A DNA stretch of 64,000 nucleotides from Puniceicoccaceae bacterium (GCA_002729725.1 PBYS01000035.1:24688-88687); one strand, 5' to 3'; positions 46,385 to 59,024 are shown, counted from the stretch's first letter. Program-made: numbers and translations. The notes: generated by a model not told the origin, from the sequence alone.

Positions 46385-48040
46385 ATGCGCATTCAATTTC
46401 TGCCTCTTTGCTTCACCCTACTTTCCGCCATCGCTTGCGCGAGCTTCCTAGGCTGCGCCAAAGGCCAGAGCAACGTCGAGAAAGGCAACGCAGAACAGGA
46501 GCTCTATATCGGGATCGGCACCGAGCCTGAAGGGCTCGACCCACACATCGTGACAGGTGTCACGGAGCACTACGTGCTGCTCTCCCTCTTTGAAGGGCTC
46601 ACCACTGTGCACCCCGAAACACTAGAAATCGAGCCTGGCGTCGCACAGTCATGGGAGCTCTCTGCCGATGGACTACGCTACACCTTTCACCTAAATCCCG
46701 CCGCCCGCTGGTCCAATGGTGATCCGCTCACTGCGGAAGATTTCCTTTTCGCCTACGAGCGCATACTCAGCCCCGCCATGGGTGCACCCTACGCCTACAT
46801 GCTCTATTGCATTCGCGGCGCCGAAGCCTTCAACAAAGGCGAGCTGCAAAATTTTGCACAAGTCGGCCTCAGCTCGCCCGACCCACATACGCTCATCATC
46901 GAGCTGGAAGCGCCCACTCCTTATTTACTCAGCCTCCCCACCCACTACACATGGTTCCCGCTACACAAAGCCAGCGTGCTCGCGCACGGCGGCATGACAG
47001 ATCGCATCTCCAAATGGACCAAGCCTGACAACCTCGTCAGCAACGGCCCTTTCCAGCTCGACACCTGGCGGCTCAACCACTCCATCCACGTCACCAAAAA
47101 CCCTTATTACACTGCCCAAGAAAGCGTCCGTCTCCAGGGCATCCATTTTCTACCCATCGCCATCGACGCCGAAGAGCGCGCTTTTCGAACGCAGCAACTA
47201 CACATAACCAGCACAGTTCCGATCCCACGAATCGACTGGTATCGCCAAAACCAACCCGAGCGTATGCGCTTCGACACCTACCTAGGCGTTTACTACTACG
47301 CCATCAACACCGAGCACGGCCCCCTCAAAGATGCCCGCGTGCGCAAAGCGCTCGCCTACTCGATCGATCGCGAAGCTCTCACCGAACATGTACTCAAAGC
47401 AGGTCAAAAGCCCGCCTATCATTTCACCCCGCCCAACACCGGCGGCTATAGCGCCGAAGTCAAATTACCCTACGATCCCGAACTCGCGCGCCAACTACTG
47501 GCCGAAGCCGGCTACCCTGGCGGCGAAGGCTTCCCCACCTTTGAGCTGCTGTTCAACACCAGCGAATCGCACCGCACAGTCGCAGTGGCCATCCAGCAGA
47601 TGTGGAAACAGGAACTCGGCATCGACATCGGCCTCTACAATCAAGAGTGGAAAGTATACCTCGCCACCCGCAAAGCCCGCGACTTCGACATCGTGCGCGC
47701 CGCCTGGATCGGCGACTACGTCGACCCCAACACCTTCCTCAGCCTAATCACCAGCGACAATGGCAACAACCACACGAATTGGGGCAGCGCACAATACGAT
47801 CAACTCATTCGACAAGCCGCCACCGAACAAGACCCCAAAGCACGCTTGGATCTGTTCCAAAAGGCCGAAAAGATCCTAATCGAGGAAATGCCCGTTATCC
47901 CAATTTACTTCTATGTGCGCAGCATGCTGATCGACGAATCCGTGCAAGGCTGGTCGCCCAATATTCTCGATTACCACCCCTATCAGCATGTGTGGCTCAA
48001 GCCCACGACGCTCCCGACCGACGCCGGAGCGGCGCAATAA
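46385..48040 (+). CDS. oppA: Peptide ABC transporter substrate-binding lipoprotein (OppA/SBP_bac_5)
   Basis: 551 residues from ATG 46385 (a GTG at 46379 adds 2). Lipoprotein signal ending in ASFLGC. Typical SBP family 5 segments: GTEPEGLDPHIVTGVTEHYV, RYTFHLNPAARWSNGDPLTAEDFLFAYERIL, VRKALAYSIDREAL, PDPELARQLLAEAG-like ELARQLLAEAGYPGG. Oligopeptide capture in the periplasm is likely, by homology. No permease or ATPase genes are adjacent, so it is an orphan binding protein; murein-peptide or signal-peptide binding are alternatives. Confidence 0.93.
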   Translation: MRIQFLPLCFTLLSAIACASFLGCAKGQSNVEKGNAEQELYIGIGTEPEGLDPHIVTGVTEHYVLLSLFEGLTTVHPETLEIEPGVAQSWELSADGLRYTFHLNPAARWSNGDPLTAEDFLFAYERILSPAMGAPYAYMLYCIRGAEAFNKGELQNFAQVGLSSPDPHTLIIELEAPTPYLLSLPTHYTWFPLHKASVLAHGGMTDRISKWTKPDNLVSNGPFQLDTWRLNHSIHVTKNPYYTAQESVRLQGIHFLPIAIDAEERAFRTQQLHITSTVPIPRIDWYRQNQPERMRFDTYLGVYYYAINTEHGPLKDARVRKALAYSIDREALTEHVLKAGQKPAYHFTPPNTGGYSAEVKLPYDPELARQLLAEAGYPGGEGFPTFELLFNTSESHRTVAVAIQQMWKQELGIDIGLYNQEWKVYLATRKARDFDIVRAAWIGDYVDPNTFLSLITSDNGNNHTNWGSAQYDQLIRQAATEQDPKARLDLFQKAEKILIEEMPVIPIYFYVRSMLIDESVQGWSPNILDYHPYQHVWLKPTTLPTDAGAAQ

Positions 48041-48156
48041 ATTCGCCGCCCTAACTCAACTCTCGATCCGGCACATTCAAATTAAGAACAGCGAATAAGC
48101 TTTTCTCAGCTCACGCATCTGACAATGTGCTTGGTTTCCCAGTTATAAAATCCCCC

Positions 48157-49860
48157 ATGACTCAGCAAACTGATATCCTTGCGCAATTTCGCACCATTTT
48201 GGGCGCGAGCAATCTCTACACCGGCGAAAAGAAGACGGCCTATTATCGCTCAGGCTTTCGCTCTGGCATCGGTGGCGCACTCGCAGTCGCCTTTCCTCAA
48301 ACTTTGCTACAACAATGGCAAGTGCTACAAGTCTGCGTCGACAACGGCTGCGCAATTATCATGCAAGGCGCCAAGACTGGCCTCACTGAAGGCTCCTGCC
48401 CCAGCGGCGATGACTACGGGCGCCCAGTCGTCATTATCAACACCTCGCGGCTCAAGAAACTCATCCTACTCGCCGGCGGCAAGCAGGCACTCGCCTTTCC
48501 GGGCACCACCTTACACGAGCTGGAAAACCAACTGGCACCGCTCCAACGCGCACCGCACTCCGTGATCGGATCCACCACCATTGGCGCCACCATCGTGGGT
48601 GGCATCGCCAATAATGCCGGCGGCGCGCTCTGCAAGCGTGGCTCCTCCTACACCACGCTCTCGCTCTTCGCCCAAGTAAACGCCGACGGCAAACTCTGCT
48701 TGGTCAATAAGCTAGGTATCAAGGGCCTAGGCGACACACCGGAAGAGATTTTTGAACGGCTGGAAAGCGGGCGGATCGACGATGCCGACTTAGAAGCATG
48801 GGATGCCCCGGCCTCCGACCGCGAATACGCCGACCGCATTCGCGACCTCGAGACCGATGCGCCCAACCGCTACAACGCAGACCCGAAACGACTTTGCGAT
48901 GTGAGCGGCAGCGCGGGCAAGGTCGCGGCCTTTGCCGTGCGCGTCGACACCTACCCGATGCCCAAGAAAAAACAGGTATTCTTCCTCGGTAGTAATAACC
49001 CGAACGACTTCACCGCACTGCGCACACATATTCTCGGGCAATTCAAAGAACTGCCCGAGATGTGCGAATATATGAACCGAGACATCTTTACCGTGGCCGA
49101 GCGCTACGGCAAAGATGTCTTTCTATCCATCAAATACATCGGCACGCGTCGCTTACCAGCGGCCTACGCGCTCAAATCGGCGGTCGAATACCGGCTCAAC
49201 AAGCTCAGTTTCTTACCAAAGTTCCTGCCCGACCTCAGCCTGTATCACGCGAGCCGTCTATTTCCGCAGCACTTACCGAAACGCCTACTCGAATACCGCG
49301 ATCGCTTTAAATACTACCTAATCCTCAGTATGTCGGACGGTGGGATCGAAGAAGCGCGCCGCTATCTAAGCGAGCAATGGAGCCAGCGCCAGGGCGTGGA
49401 TTTCTTCGAGTGCACGCCCAAAGAACAAGAGGCCGCCATGCTCCACCGCTTCGCCGCGGCCGGCGCTGCAATACGCTATCAAAACGTGCACCAAAAACAA
49501 ACTGAAGAGGTGCTGGCGCTCGACGTCGCACTGCTGGGCAGTGACCCCGATTGGGTCGAAACGCTCCCACCCGAAGTAAGCGAGCACTTAGACCTCTCAC
49601 TTGATTATGGGCATTTCATGTGTCACGTATTCCACCGTGACTATATTTTCAAAAAAGGCACCGACCTCAAAGAAATGAAAGCGCTGCTACTAGAACGCCT
49701 CGACGCGAAAGGCGCGAAATATCCTGCCGAACACAATGTCGGGCACCTCTACCAAGCCGAACCGCAACTCAAGGCGTTCTACCAACAGCTGGATCCAACT
49801 AATACTTTCAATCCTGGCATCGGTAAAACTAGCAAACGCCCACGTAGTATCATTACTTGA
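48157..49860 (+). CDS. dld: Quinone-dependent D-lactate dehydrogenase
   Basis: 567 residues from ATG 48157 ([19 protein letters not shown]); a GTG at 48127 opens the frame. FAD-binding PCMH domain: [35 protein letters not shown] and [26 protein letters not shown]. The later membrane-binding region ([36 protein letters not shown]) and [10 protein letters not shown] end fit the E. coli Dld subfamily. Feeds electrons from D-lactate to quinone. Overlaps by a few bases the open frame of the next gene. Confidence 0.95.
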   Translation: MTQQTDILAQFRTILGASNLYTGEKKTAYYRSGFRSGIGGALAVAFPQTLLQQWQVLQVCVDNGCAIIMQGAKTGLTEGSCPSGDDYGRPVVIINTSRLKKLILLAGGKQALAFPGTTLHELENQLAPLQRAPHSVIGSTTIGATIVGGIANNAGGALCKRGSSYTTLSLFAQVNADGKLCLVNKLGIKGLGDTPEEIFERLESGRIDDADLEAWDAPASDREYADRIRDLETDAPNRYNADPKRLCDVSGSAGKVAAFAVRVDTYPMPKKKQVFFLGSNNPNDFTALRTHILGQFKELPEMCEYMNRDIFTVAERYGKDVFLSIKYIGTRRLPAAYALKSAVEYRLNKLSFLPKFLPDLSLYHASRLFPQHLPKRLLEYRDRFKYYLILSMSDGGIEEARRYLSEQWSQRQGVDFFECTPKEQEAAMLHRFAAAGAAIRYQNVHQKQTEEVLALDVALLGSDPDWVETLPPEVSEHLDLSLDYGHFMCHVFHRDYIFKKGTDLKEMKALLLERLDAKGAKYPAEHNVGHLYQAEPQLKAFYQQLDPTNTFNPGIGKTSKRPRSIIT

Positions 49861-49916
49861 GCCCGGCCGCGACGACCGCGATGCTGGCAAAAAAGGCTCC
49901 AAAGATACACCGACTG

Positions 49917-51653
49917 ATGTATTCACTCCGCTCATACCAACAAGAAGCAGTCGATCGTACACTCCAGTATTTCAGGAGACGCCGCAACCCAGCAGTCATT
50001 GTGTTGCCGACCGGTGCTGGCAAGAGCCTGGTCATCGCGGAACTCGCCAAGATTGCTAAAGGCCGCGTCTTGGTGCTCGCCCACGTTAAAGAACTGGTCG
50101 AGCAAAACCATCTTAAATACGAAAGCTATGGCCTCAAAGCAGGCATCTATTCGGCGGGGCTCAATCAAAAAGATCACGCACACAAGGTAATCTTTGGCAG
50201 CATTCAATCGGTCGCCAAAGCGCGCGAATCCTTCTTTAATGATTTCACGCTGGTGGTGATCGATGAATGTCACCGCATTGGACTGGAGCCGGAAAGTCAA
50301 TATGCCAAAGTTATCAAACAACTCAAGTTGAACAACCCGCGCATTTGTATTCTCGGCCTGACGGCCACGCCCTATCGCTTAGGGCTCGGCTGGATTTATA
50401 ACTACGCACTGCGCGGCGAATTAAAAACTAAAGAGCCGCGCTTTTTCAAACACTGCATCTACGACCTGCCGCTGGAATATATGATCCGGAATCGATATCT
50501 GACGCCACCAGTCAAAGTCGACATCCCCGTCACCAGCTATGATTTCTCTGAACTCAGCCAGAGCGGACAAGCCTACACCATGGCCCAAGTGGAAGAAGTG
50601 CTACACCAACAGCGACGCCTCACGCCCCTGATCATAAAGAACATCATCGACATTACCGAGCGCGACCAGCGAGAGGGCGTCATGATATTCAGCTCCACCG
50701 TGAAACACGCGCAAGAAATCATGGATTTCCTGCCCGCCGGTCAGGCGCGACTCGTCATCGGTTCCACCGAACTGAGCGAGCGCGACCAAATCGTAAACGA
50801 TTTTAAGCAGCGCGCCTTCAAGTATCTAGTCAACGTATCCGTATTGACCACTGGCTTCGACGCCGCACACGTGGATGTGATCGCGATCCTGCGCCCCACT
50901 GAATCCATTAGTTTGTACCAACAAATCATAGGTCGTGGTCTGCGGCTGGATACTGGCAAAAAAGACTGCTTGGTATTAGATTATACTGGAATGGGGCATA
51001 GCATTTTCAGCCCAGAGGTGGGCGAGAAAAAGACTGAATCCGAATCGGTTCCGGTGCAAGTGCCCTGCCCCGAATGCGGCTTCGTCAATGATTTCTGGGG
51101 TATCGTCGATGAGGCTGGCAATCTGATCGAGCATTTCGGTCGCATCTGCCGCGGCGGTCAAGTCAACCCTCAGACCTACGTATTCACCCCCTGCGGTTAT
51201 CGCTTCCGCTTTAAAATTTGTGAGCAATGCGGCGCTCAAAATGATATCACTGCGCGCGACTGCCCGCACTGCGGTAACGTGCTGATCGACCCCGATGTAA
51301 AACTCAAACAAGCCCGCCTCTCCAAAGACGCCCATGTGCTCACACCTGACTCGATTGAGATGCTGGAGCGCGTCGACAAAAAAGGAACTCCCTATTTGCA
51401 GGTAAAGTATTACGACTACGACGCGCAATTCCTATCAGAGATGCACTACCTGAACAACTCGATCAGCCAGAAAAAGTTCACGATCAACTTCCTAAGGTCA
51501 CACCTGCGAAGGCCCGAACAGCCCGTGCAGATACGCTCTGTTGAGGAAGCAATCCAATTACAGCCGCAGTTGCGCATGCCGGCATTTGTGATCGCTCGCA
51601 AGCAAGGCAAGTTCTGGAAGATTACCGAAAAGATATTTAGCGAAGAGCTGTAA
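49917..51653 (+). CDS. radD: RadD-like superfamily 2 helicase/ATPase (YejH)
   Basis: 578 residues from ATG 49917 ([13 protein letters not shown]), the start that aligns with E. coli RadD; the frame opens at TTG 49857. Walker A PTGAGKS, DECH box, LTATPYRLG, motif [14 protein letters not shown]-terminal zinc ribbons CPECG...CGY and [19 protein letters not shown]. RadD helps repair double-strand breaks and works with RecA/SSB in E. coli; same role is inferred. Confidence 0.94.
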   Translation: MYSLRSYQQEAVDRTLQYFRRRRNPAVIVLPTGAGKSLVIAELAKIAKGRVLVLAHVKELVEQNHLKYESYGLKAGIYSAGLNQKDHAHKVIFGSIQSVAKARESFFNDFTLVVIDECHRIGLEPESQYAKVIKQLKLNNPRICILGLTATPYRLGLGWIYNYALRGELKTKEPRFFKHCIYDLPLEYMIRNRYLTPPVKVDIPVTSYDFSELSQSGQAYTMAQVEEVLHQQRRLTPLIIKNIIDITERDQREGVMIFSSTVKHAQEIMDFLPAGQARLVIGSTELSERDQIVNDFKQRAFKYLVNVSVLTTGFDAAHVDVIAILRPTESISLYQQIIGRGLRLDTGKKDCLVLDYTGMGHSIFSPEVGEKKTESESVPVQVPCPECGFVNDFWGIVDEAGNLIEHFGRICRGGQVNPQTYVFTPCGYRFRFKICEQCGAQNDITARDCPHCGNVLIDPDVKLKQARLSKDAHVLTPDSIEMLERVDKKGTPYLQVKYYDYDAQFLSEMHYLNNSISQKKFTINFLRSHLRRPEQPVQIRSVEEAIQLQPQLRMPAFVIARKQGKFWKITEKIFSEEL

Positions 51654-51663
51654 TGATGCCCCC

Positions 51664-51678
51664 CGGTTCGAAGAACCG
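51664..51678. other. Compact hairpin between convergent radD and SNF2 genes
   Basis: CGGTTC (51664-51669) and GAACCG (51673-51678) around a GAA loop, in the 41-base gap between two convergent genes. No T-run on either side, so terminator function is uncertain. Confidence 0.3.
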
Positions 51679-51694
51679 AGGATACGGCCACCCT

Positions 51695-54600
51695 CTACTT
51701 CAAGAGGTTCTTAATGTCGTCGAGGTTCACCTTGGCATTCGCCGCTTTGCTCTCATCGAAGAGTTCTTGCAAGATCTCGGCCTTCTTCGCCTGCAGCTCC
51801 AGCACCTTTTCCTCCACGGTGTTGGCAGCGATCAGCTTGATACTAGTCACCACCTTGGTTTGGCCGATACGGTGAGCCCGGTCGGTGGCTTGGGCTTCGG
51901 CGGCGGGATTCCACCATGGGTCATAGTGCACGACGGTGTCGGCTCCCGTGAGGTTGAGACCGGTGCCGCCGGCTTTCAGTGAGATCAAAAATACGGGAAT
52001 GCTTTCGTCCTCGTTAAACTGATCACAGATAGCGAGGCGATTCTTAGTCTTACCATCGAGGTAGCAAAACTTGTGGCCTTTCTGCTCTAAATGATCGGCC
52101 AGCAGTTGCAGCGCGGTCACGAAGCTGGAAAAGACTAGAATGCGGCTGCCAGCGTCGAGACACTCATCCAGCACTTCGTCGAAGGCCGCCAGTTTGGCCG
52201 AGTCTTTGGCTGGAAATTCTTCGTCTAGGATGCGTGGGTCCACACAGGCCTGACGTAGGCGTAGTAACTCGGTGAAGGCGGCAAATTGCACACGGCCGGC
52301 GTTAGCACCGGACATTTCCAAATTAAAGATGTCGCGACGGGTTTTCTCCAAGGTGTCTTGGTAGAAGCGTTGTTGCTTATTGCCGAGCTCACAGAAGAAG
52401 GTCTTCTCGATCTTATCCGGCAGCTCAGGCGCCACTTCTTTCTTGGTGCGGCGCAGGATGTAAGCGGCGGCGCGCTCGGCTTGGCGTTTGTTGTGCCATG
52501 CCTTATCGTCCTGCGACATCTTGCCGGCAGGCTTTTGCAAATAGCCTGGCATGAGAAAGCTAAAGAGCGAGAGCAGATCATCGAGGGAGTTTTCCACGGG
52601 AGTGCCCGTCAGCAAAAAGCGCCCATCGGCATGCAAACTGGTCAAGGTCTTGGCGTTTTGGCTGCGACGGTTTTTAATATGCTGCGCTTCATCACCAATC
52701 ACCACACACCAGTCCATCGTGCCGAGCAGTTCGGCATCTTGGCGCAAGGTACCGTAGGATGTGATAATCAAGTCATATTCCTCCAGCACCACGGGCTCTT
52801 TGGCGCGCTTGGGGCCATGGTGCTTGTGTGTCTTCAGGTTGGGGGTAAAACGCGCGGTTTCACGCAACCAGTTCTCAACCAAACTGGCCGGGCAAACCAC
52901 CAAGGCAGGCCGCTTGGCGGCGGGCTTGCCAGCCGACGGCCCCGAGCCTTGCGTGACAATACACTCAATCAATGCGAGTGCCTGCAAAGTTTTTCCCAAG
53001 CCCATTTCGTCGGCGAGAATGCCGCCCAACTGGTGCCGGTAGAGGTGCCAGAACCAGGCCACCCCGATGCGTTGATAGGTGCGCAAAATGGCATCAAAGC
53101 CGGGCCGGATGGGCGCAGCCTCCAAAGCACCGACTTCCTTGAGTGCGCGACTGCGCGACTGCCAAGCTTGCGGCGGCTGCCAGCCTTCGCAAAGTTCGTC
53201 CAACAAGTCTTCGACATCGATCAAGTCTTGCGTTTCGAGGCGCTTGGAAAAAGTGGGCGTAAAGGGACGGTCGGCTTGGCCACTGACAGAGCGTTCGAGT
53301 TGATGCAATTGCTCAACCGACGTGCGGTCGAGCAAAGTAATCGCGCCGCCCTCGGCTTCGACGTAGTTTTTGCCACTCGCCAAAGCGCGCCGCAGCTCCA
53401 TCTCGTCTGTGCTCTGACTGAGACTCACCTCAAGGGCGAATTTACCGCCGTCTTCTTTAGCCTCCACCCGTAAGGCTGACACTTCGACAGCCTGCAACTT
53501 GGACTTAAAATTATCGGTAAACTCTGCCTGCCAGTCGCGCTCCAGCGCTTTCCAATGGCCCGCCAGAAAGTTGAGCACCTTATGGCGATCGCGCAGCCAC
53601 CACTTGCGATTGCTGGGTTCGAGCATAAAGCCTTCGGCCTTCAACAGCGTGCGCAAGGGCTGCACCGAGGCAGTATCGCCAGATGGCAGACGGATCGCGA
53701 GATAATGCGGCGAGCCATCGACCACCACGCTCTTGTGAGAAAAATGCTCCATCGAGGCGGCAGCTTCACTGGCGACGGGATAGTCGGCCTTGCGGGCCTG
53801 CCATAGCTTCGCCCCCTTCGACTCTGCAATCCGGCGCAGATTGGGCTTGGACTTTTCGCGTAGGCTTATGTTGGCAGGAAAGCTGCGTTTTTTCACTGGC
53901 TCGGGCTTCGGATCGAGCGTCACTGGCTCCGGTTCGGGCTGCTCGGGCTTGGCTAGCTCGGGTTCACCTAAAAATTCATGCACCCCGGGCAATGTGCCCC
54001 CCACCCAATCAATGGGCGCGTTGGGCTTCTTGACCCAATACACAATCGACTCTCCCCGCACAGCATCCAGCAGCTGACGCAGTTGTGCCCCCGTAAGCTG
54101 TAACAAACTCGAGAGCTTGCCACCACACCACGACTCTACCAGCTTGAGCACCGCGACCTGCTGCGGCGCCACCTTATACTTTTGACGCGGGTTGAGCTTA
54201 TTTAGCGGCAAGATCTCACGCCCGGCGGCGGCATCCAGCTTGAGCACAATTGCGCCACGCCCAGCCGCCTCTTCCAAGTTCGGCGGCAAAAAGATCAACA
54301 CACGCAATAGCAATCCATCCGCACCCAACTTGATAGAACGCACGCGGGGCAATTTAGGCGCTTTCTCCGGAGTCGGCGCGAGCTTAGGCTCGGGGGTCGC
54401 AGCCAAAGCCTCGGCCACTTTGGCATGTTTCGCCTCTTCTTTGAGTGCTTGATAGTGCAGCGCTGTCGCCAGCACGTGCACGCATACCTTACGCCGACGC
54501 CCATCCAGACAAGAGCAAGTGCTTTCGGCAAATACCGTCGAACGCAAATTGAGCTCGGGCGTATAGACCGTATCGCCCCCATCGACTAGCCCTTTTAATA

Positions 54601-54736
54601 CAGGACTCTCCCATTCGGCCGATTCGACAGCATGCGCTTCAAAGAGCTTTTCTGCCTGGCGAAAAAGAATACCACCCCCCAATTCAATCAGGAAGTTACG
54701 GTCAAAAGTGGGTGCGGGTTTTGAGGGAAGTGCCAT
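51695..54736 (-). CDS. SNF2-family DNA helicase with SWIM zinc finger
   Basis: 1013 residues from ATG 54736 ([15 protein letters not shown]); the frame opens at 54775. N-terminal SWIM finger ([19 protein letters not shown]: CxC...CxH, about residues 68-86), Pro/Glu-rich linker ([20 protein letters not shown]), an SNF2-associated domain and the SF2 motor: [41 protein letters not shown], and C-terminal [46 protein letters not shown]. Remodels DNA-protein complexes; possible role with RNA polymerase (HepA-like), by homology. Convergent with radD. Confidence 0.93.
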   Translation of the reverse strand: MALPSKPAPTFDRNFLIELGGGILFRQAEKLFEAHAVESAEWESPVLKGLVDGGDTVYTPELNLRSTVFAESTCSCLDGRRRKVCVHVLATALHYQALKEEAKHAKVAEALAATPEPKLAPTPEKAPKLPRVRSIKLGADGLLLRVLIFLPPNLEEAAGRGAIVLKLDAAAGREILPLNKLNPRQKYKVAPQQVAVLKLVESWCGGKLSSLLQLTGAQLRQLLDAVRGESIVYWVKKPNAPIDWVGGTLPGVHEFLGEPELAKPEQPEPEPVTLDPKPEPVKKRSFPANISLREKSKPNLRRIAESKGAKLWQARKADYPVASEAAASMEHFSHKSVVVDGSPHYLAIRLPSGDTASVQPLRTLLKAEGFMLEPSNRKWWLRDRHKVLNFLAGHWKALERDWQAEFTDNFKSKLQAVEVSALRVEAKEDGGKFALEVSLSQSTDEMELRRALASGKNYVEAEGGAITLLDRTSVEQLHQLERSVSGQADRPFTPTFSKRLETQDLIDVEDLLDELCEGWQPPQAWQSRSRALKEVGALEAAPIRPGFDAILRTYQRIGVAWFWHLYRHQLGGILADEMGLGKTLQALALIECIVTQGSGPSAGKPAAKRPALVVCPASLVENWLRETARFTPNLKTHKHHGPKRAKEPVVLEEYDLIITSYGTLRQDAELLGTMDWCVVIGDEAQHIKNRRSQNAKTLTSLHADGRFLLTGTPVENSLDDLLSLFSFLMPGYLQKPAGKMSQDDKAWHNKRQAERAAAYILRRTKKEVAPELPDKIEKTFFCELGNKQQRFYQDTLEKTRRDIFNLEMSGANAGRVQFAAFTELLRLRQACVDPRILDEEFPAKDSAKLAAFDEVLDECLDAGSRILVFSSFVTALQLLADHLEQKGHKFCYLDGKTKNRLAICDQFNEDESIPVFLISLKAGGTGLNLTGADTVVHYDPWWNPAAEAQATDRAHRIGQTKVVTSIKLIAANTVEEKVLELQAKKAEILQELFDESKAANAKVNLDDIKNLLK

Positions 54737-54840
54737 AAACAGGGAGAATCGGACAAAATATCGGGACCGAGGCAACCCCGCAAAAAAATTTCCTATTTCC
54801 AGAATTGCAGCCCTCCCTGCAATTCCTATCGATGGGGCTG

Positions 54841-55500
54841 ATGAAAACCAAGGTTGCTGTTATACTATCCGGCTGTGGCGTCTATGACGGCGCGGAGATC
54901 CACGAATCCGTGCTCACACTGTTGGCCCTAGCGAAGGCAGGCGCCGAAGTCAGCTGCATCGCGCCCGACATCGCACAAAGACATGTCATCGACCACGCCA
55001 CTGGCGAAGAATTGGAAGACGAAGACCGCAACGTCATGACCGAGGCAGCACGCATCTCACGCGGCGAAATCCTCCCCTTTGACAATGTACGAGCCGAAAA
55101 CTTTGACGCATTTATTTATGTAGGCGGCTTCGGCGTCGCCAAAAACCTCTCCAGCTACGCCTTCGACGGCACCGATTATGATGTCGACCCCGCAGTGATC
55201 GACCTGATCCAGAGCGCCCACGAGGCAGGCAAAGCGCAGGGCTTCATGTGTATCGCCCCCGTTCTGGCAGCACGCGCCCTAGGGGCGCAACACGTGCAAT
55301 TGACCATCGGAAATGACTCAGATGCAGCCACCGCCATAGAAGCTAAAGGCGCCCGCCACCTCGCCTGCAAGGTCGACTCCATCGTAGTGGACGAGGCAAA
55401 TCGCGTAGTCAGCACACCTGCATATATGCTCGCCAAATCGATTACTGAAGCCGAAGCTGGTATCAATCAACTGGTCAATGCCGTGCTTAAATTTTGCTAA
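54841..55500 (+). CDS. elbB: ElbB/glyoxalase III-type DJ-1/PfpI family protein
   Basis: 219 residues from ATG 54841 ([23 protein letters not shown]). Family signatures: [54 protein letters not shown] and [11 protein letters not shown]. coli ElbB has weak glyoxalase activity and is linked to isoprenoid growth effects; the true role is uncertain. Confidence 0.93.
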   Translation: MKTKVAVILSGCGVYDGAEIHESVLTLLALAKAGAEVSCIAPDIAQRHVIDHATGEELEDEDRNVMTEAARISRGEILPFDNVRAENFDAFIYVGGFGVAKNLSSYAFDGTDYDVDPAVIDLIQSAHEAGKAQGFMCIAPVLAARALGAQHVQLTIGNDSDAATAIEAKGARHLACKVDSIVVDEANRVVSTPAYMLAKSITEAEAGINQLVNAVLKFC

Positions 55501-55613
55501 TAGCGCGCAATATCCAGATTGCGAGCTTGACGGAGCGAATTTGAGGCCTTTAATCCGCGCATTCCAAAGCAGCCTAGCTCTGTAAAACACATTTAATCTA
55601 AGAAACAAATCCC

Positions 55614-55793
55614 ATGGGACAGCCAAAACGCAAACAATCCAAGCAACGCAGCCGTAAACGCCGTGGTGCTACAACTTTCGCACTGCCACAATTGTCAAAA
55701 GACGCACAAGACGGCACATTGTTCCGCCCACACCGCGTGAACCCTGCCAATGGCATGTATCGTGGCCGCCAAGTGCTAGATGTCGAAGTCTAA
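55614..55793 (+). CDS. rpmF: 50S ribosomal protein L32
   Basis: 59 residues from ATG 55614, MGQPKRKQSKQRSRKRRG... then ATTFALPQLSKD, FRPHRVNPANGMYRGRQVL and DVEV. The basic head and the H-R-V-x-P-x-x-G-x-Y-x-G-R-x-V pattern identify L32. The four zinc cysteines (CPxCG...CxxCG) are replaced, so it is a C-minus form. It is 40 bases upstream of plsX, the standard rpmF-plsX-fabH order. Confidence 0.92.
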   Translation: MGQPKRKQSKQRSRKRRGATTFALPQLSKDAQDGTLFRPHRVNPANGMYRGRQVLDVEV

Positions 55794-55833
55794 GCACTCG
55801 GACGCGTCATAACATTTACATCTGACTTCCTAT

Positions 55834-56877
55834 ATGCGCGCACCCGACGGTAAATGCACCATCGCGGTCGATGTCATGGGAAGCGACCTCGGGCCCACGG
55901 AATTTATCCGTGGGCTTTTGTATGCCACCGAGGAGCTCAAGCTCGACTGCGACTTCACTCTGTGCGGCAAGGGCCGCTTAATCGAGCGACTGCTCAAAGT
56001 GCGCAAGTCCTCGGTCGATCCTGCGAAAATTAGCATCCATGACGCTAGCGAAGTGGTCGGCATGGATGAAAAGCCAATCCAAGCACTACGTAAGAAGAAA
56101 GATTCTTCGATGGTGCAAGCGATCGAGCAACTACGCAATGGCAAGGCCGACGCAGTGGTGAGCTGCGGCAATACAGGCGCGCTGATGGCGGGTGGCACAC
56201 TGCGACTACGCCCACTCGATGGCGTAGATCGCCCAGCTCTGGGGATTATCATCCCTAGTAGACGCAAACCTTTCGTATTGATCGATGTCGGCGCTAACCC
56301 AGAGTCCACTGCGCTCAATCTCGTCCAGAATGCAGTGCTCGGCGCCAACTATGCGAAGGCCGCACTGGGCTGCACCAGTCCGCGCGTCGCCCTACTCACC
56401 ATCGGCACCGAAGAGGGCAAGGGCAACAGCTTGATCAATGCCACCCACATGGACCTACAAAAGATCAACAACAAGGTGATCAATTATGTCGGTCCGATCG
56501 AAGGCTTTCAGCTATTCGAAGGCGACGTCGATGTCGTCGTCTGCGACGGCTTTGTCGGCAATATCGTGCTCAAATCCAGCGAGGCTCTATTCGGCTTCAT
56601 CGGCGACACCATCAAACAAGAGCTGGTCCGCAATCCCAAACGCATCCTCGGCGCCGCACTTTCCAAGTCAGCCTTTCGCGACATGAAAGAACGCCTCAGC
56701 CCCGACCAACACGCGGGCGCACCTCTACTCGGACTAAAAGGGAACATTTTAAAATCTCACGGCTCCTCTAATTATATTGCGATCGCCAATGCATTGCGGA
56801 TCGCCCGCGAGGTTGTGATGCATGATATGATTGACTCTATCGGCTCAGATATCAATCAAGTGGGTGATCTGATCTAG
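55834..56877 (+). CDS. plsX: Phosphate acyltransferase PlsX
   Basis: 347 residues. Makes acyl-phosphate from acyl-ACP for phospholipid synthesis. [20 protein letters not shown] start, [53 protein letters not shown] and [20 protein letters not shown] are all conserved. Between rpmF and fabH. Confidence 0.97.
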   Translation: MRAPDGKCTIAVDVMGSDLGPTEFIRGLLYATEELKLDCDFTLCGKGRLIERLLKVRKSSVDPAKISIHDASEVVGMDEKPIQALRKKKDSSMVQAIEQLRNGKADAVVSCGNTGALMAGGTLRLRPLDGVDRPALGIIIPSRRKPFVLIDVGANPESTALNLVQNAVLGANYAKAALGCTSPRVALLTIGTEEGKGNSLINATHMDLQKINNKVINYVGPIEGFQLFEGDVDVVVCDGFVGNIVLKSSEALFGFIGDTIKQELVRNPKRILGAALSKSAFRDMKERLSPDQHAGAPLLGLKGNILKSHGSSNYIAIANALRIAREVVMHDMIDSIGSDINQVGDLI

Positions 56878-56953
56878 AAGAATCTGCCCGACACCACATA
56901 AAAGGCGAGCAGGCTTCATCTGGCCACTCACGCAGAATTTAATTTTTATTTCA

Positions 56954-57952
56954 ATGCCACAGCCTACTCAATCCGTAATCATCACCGGAACTGGAGCGTA
57001 CACGCCCGCGAATGTAGTCACCAACGATGATATGGCCCAAATTGTGGAGACTTCGGACGAATGGATCCGCACACGCTCCGGCATCAGTGAACGCCGCTTC
57101 GCCGCCGAAGACGAAACCACCAGCGACATGGCACTAAAGGCCGCGGAACAGGCAATCGAAGCTGCCGGCATTGATCGCAGCGAGATCGATCTCGTCATCG
57201 TCGCCACCATGACGCCCGATATGCCCTTTCCTTCCACGGCATGCCTGCTCCAACATAAGCTAGGGCTCAATAATATTACCGCATTTGACCTCCAGGCCGC
57301 CTGCTCTGGCTTCATCTACGCGCTCAACACTGGCAGTAATATGCTGCGCTCCGGAGCCTATAAAAAGGCCCTTATCGTAGGCGCCGAAAAGATGAGCTCG
57401 ATCTTAGACTTTGAAGATCGCACCACCTGCGTGCTTTTCGGCGACGGCGCCAGCGCTGTCATTTTAGAACCCTCCGAGCAGCAGCAAGTCGGAGTGCTCG
57501 ACTCAATCACAGGCTCTGACGGTTCCAACCCCAGCCTTCTATTCCAAGCAGCCGGCGGTTCCGCCATTCCTGCCAGTGCAGAGTCTGTCGCAGCGCGCCA
57601 GCATTTCATAAAAATGAACGGCAAAGAGATCTTTAAGCTCGCTGTGCGCGTGATGGGCCAAGTCAGCCAAGACGTATTGGAACGTAACGACTATAGCACC
57701 GAGCAAGTCGACCTACTGATCCCCCACCAAGCCAACATGCGCATCATCGACAGCTTGGCCAAGCGAATGAAACTGCCGATGGAACAACTTCACAATAATC
57801 TGGATCGCTTCGGCAACACCTCAGGCGCTTCGGTCGGCATCGCACTCGACGAAGCCTTTCGACAAGGCCGTATAAAATCGGGCGATCTGGTATTACTCGT
57901 CGCTTTCGGGGCAGGCTTGACCTGGGGCGCCTCACTGATCAAATGGCAATAA
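56954..57952 (+). CDS. fabH: 3-oxoacyl-ACP synthase III (KAS III)
   Basis: 332 residues. Starts fatty-acid synthesis from acetyl-CoA and malonyl-ACP. Cys-His-Asn triad: [51 protein letters not shown] at the N-terminus and [11 protein letters not shown] are usual. 76 bases after plsX. Confidence 0.97.
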   Translation: MPQPTQSVIITGTGAYTPANVVTNDDMAQIVETSDEWIRTRSGISERRFAAEDETTSDMALKAAEQAIEAAGIDRSEIDLVIVATMTPDMPFPSTACLLQHKLGLNNITAFDLQAACSGFIYALNTGSNMLRSGAYKKALIVGAEKMSSILDFEDRTTCVLFGDGASAVILEPSEQQQVGVLDSITGSDGSNPSLLFQAAGGSAIPASAESVAARQHFIKMNGKEIFKLAVRVMGQVSQDVLERNDYSTEQVDLLIPHQANMRIIDSLAKRMKLPMEQLHNNLDRFGNTSGASVGIALDEAFRQGRIKSGDLVLLVAFGAGLTWGASLIKWQ

Positions 57953-57992
57953 ATCAGCCCTAAAATTGCAGTCTATCGGCACTCAACACACT

Positions 57993-59024
57993 ATGCATAC
58001 CATGCAACGCAGCTCTTCCACTCTTCTCGCAATTTGCTTTTTACTCGCGTCTGCCCTGCAGCTACAAGCGAGCCTCAACCCGTTCACTTGGTTTCAGAGC
58101 GAGGAGGAAGACATCATTTCGCTCAATGTCGCAACTCCTGCGCAAGAAGCTGAGGCCAGTGCACTTCTAGAAACAGCCAAAGCAAAGCTAGCCGCGGGCA
58201 GTACAGGCTCTGCACAGCGCACGTTTAAGAAAATTATAAAGAAATACTCGACTGCGAAAGCCGCCGCCGAAGCTCACTATTATAATGGCCAAATTTTAAT
58301 GAGTAAAGGCCGCTGGGACAAAGCCTTCACCAGCTTCCAAACAATCGTCGCCAAACACCCCAGTTACGAAAACTTCGATCAAGTCATCGGCGCTCAATTC
58401 GAATGTGCCACCGCACTCATGGAAGGCGCGCGCGGCCGCATCCTCTGGATCATCCCCGGCTTCAAACAATACGGCGAGGCCACACGCGAGTTTGAGCAAA
58501 TCGTGCGCAACGCCCCCTATAGCGACTATGCGCCCCTCTCCTTAATGAACATAGCGATCGTCTCCGAAATGCAGGAAAAGCCGGAAGAGGCCATCGATGC
58601 ACTCGATCGCGTGATCAACTATTACCCGCAAAGCATGCTCGCACCCGACGCCTACTATAACATGGCCGAGACTTATTCAAATCTCGTCAAAGGCGCCCAA
58701 TACGACCAAGGCTCCACCCGCCAAGCGATCAGCTACTACGAAGACTTCCTGATTCTATTTCCCAAAAGTAACTACCTCGGGAAAGTCGAAAGCAACCTCG
58801 ACTCCATGGAAGACTTGCTCGCACGCAGTCGCCTCAGCTTGGGAGATTTCTACTACAACTACCGCGCCAACAACACCGCAGCTCTAGTCTTTTACAACGA
58901 AACGATTACCATCGCCCCCGAATCCGAAGCAGCCGATGAAGCACGCTTACGGATTGCCGATATCGACGCCGGCGTCAAACCGACCTCCGGAGCAAGCCTA
59001 TTGCGCAAAATTCTTTCAGACTAA
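57993..59024 (+). CDS. BamD-like TPR outer-membrane assembly protein
   Basis: 343 residues from ATG 57993 (a TTG opens the frame at 57966). Signal peptide LLAICFLLASALQLQAS, without a lipobox Cys, so the mature protein is probably not lipidated, unlike typical BamD. TPR-type helical pairs follow: AEAHYYNGQILMSKGRWDKAFTSFQTIVAKHP, ATREFEQIVRNAPYSDYAPLSLMNIAIVSEMQEKPEEAIDALDRVINYYPQS, DAYYNMAETYSNL. Presumed partner of BamA in beta-barrel insertion. Sits upstream of an LptE-like gene. Confidence 0.83.
   Translation: MHTMQRSSSTLLAICFLLASALQLQASLNPFTWFQSEEEDIISLNVATPAQEAEASALLETAKAKLAAGSTGSAQRTFKKIIKKYSTAKAAAEAHYYNGQILMSKGRWDKAFTSFQTIVAKHPSYENFDQVIGAQFECATALMEGARGRILWIIPGFKQYGEATREFEQIVRNAPYSDYAPLSLMNIAIVSEMQEKPEEAIDALDRVINYYPQSMLAPDAYYNMAETYSNLVKGAQYDQGSTRQAISYYEDFLILFPKSNYLGKVESNLDSMEDLLARSRLSLGDFYYNYRANNTAALVFYNETITIAPESEAADEARLRIADIDAGVKPTSGASLLRKILSD

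Noticed and set aside
51695..54736. SNF2 helicase plus RadD as a phage-defence island
   Set aside because: Both have ordinary repair/remodelling signatures; no nuclease, methylase or other defence partner is nearby.
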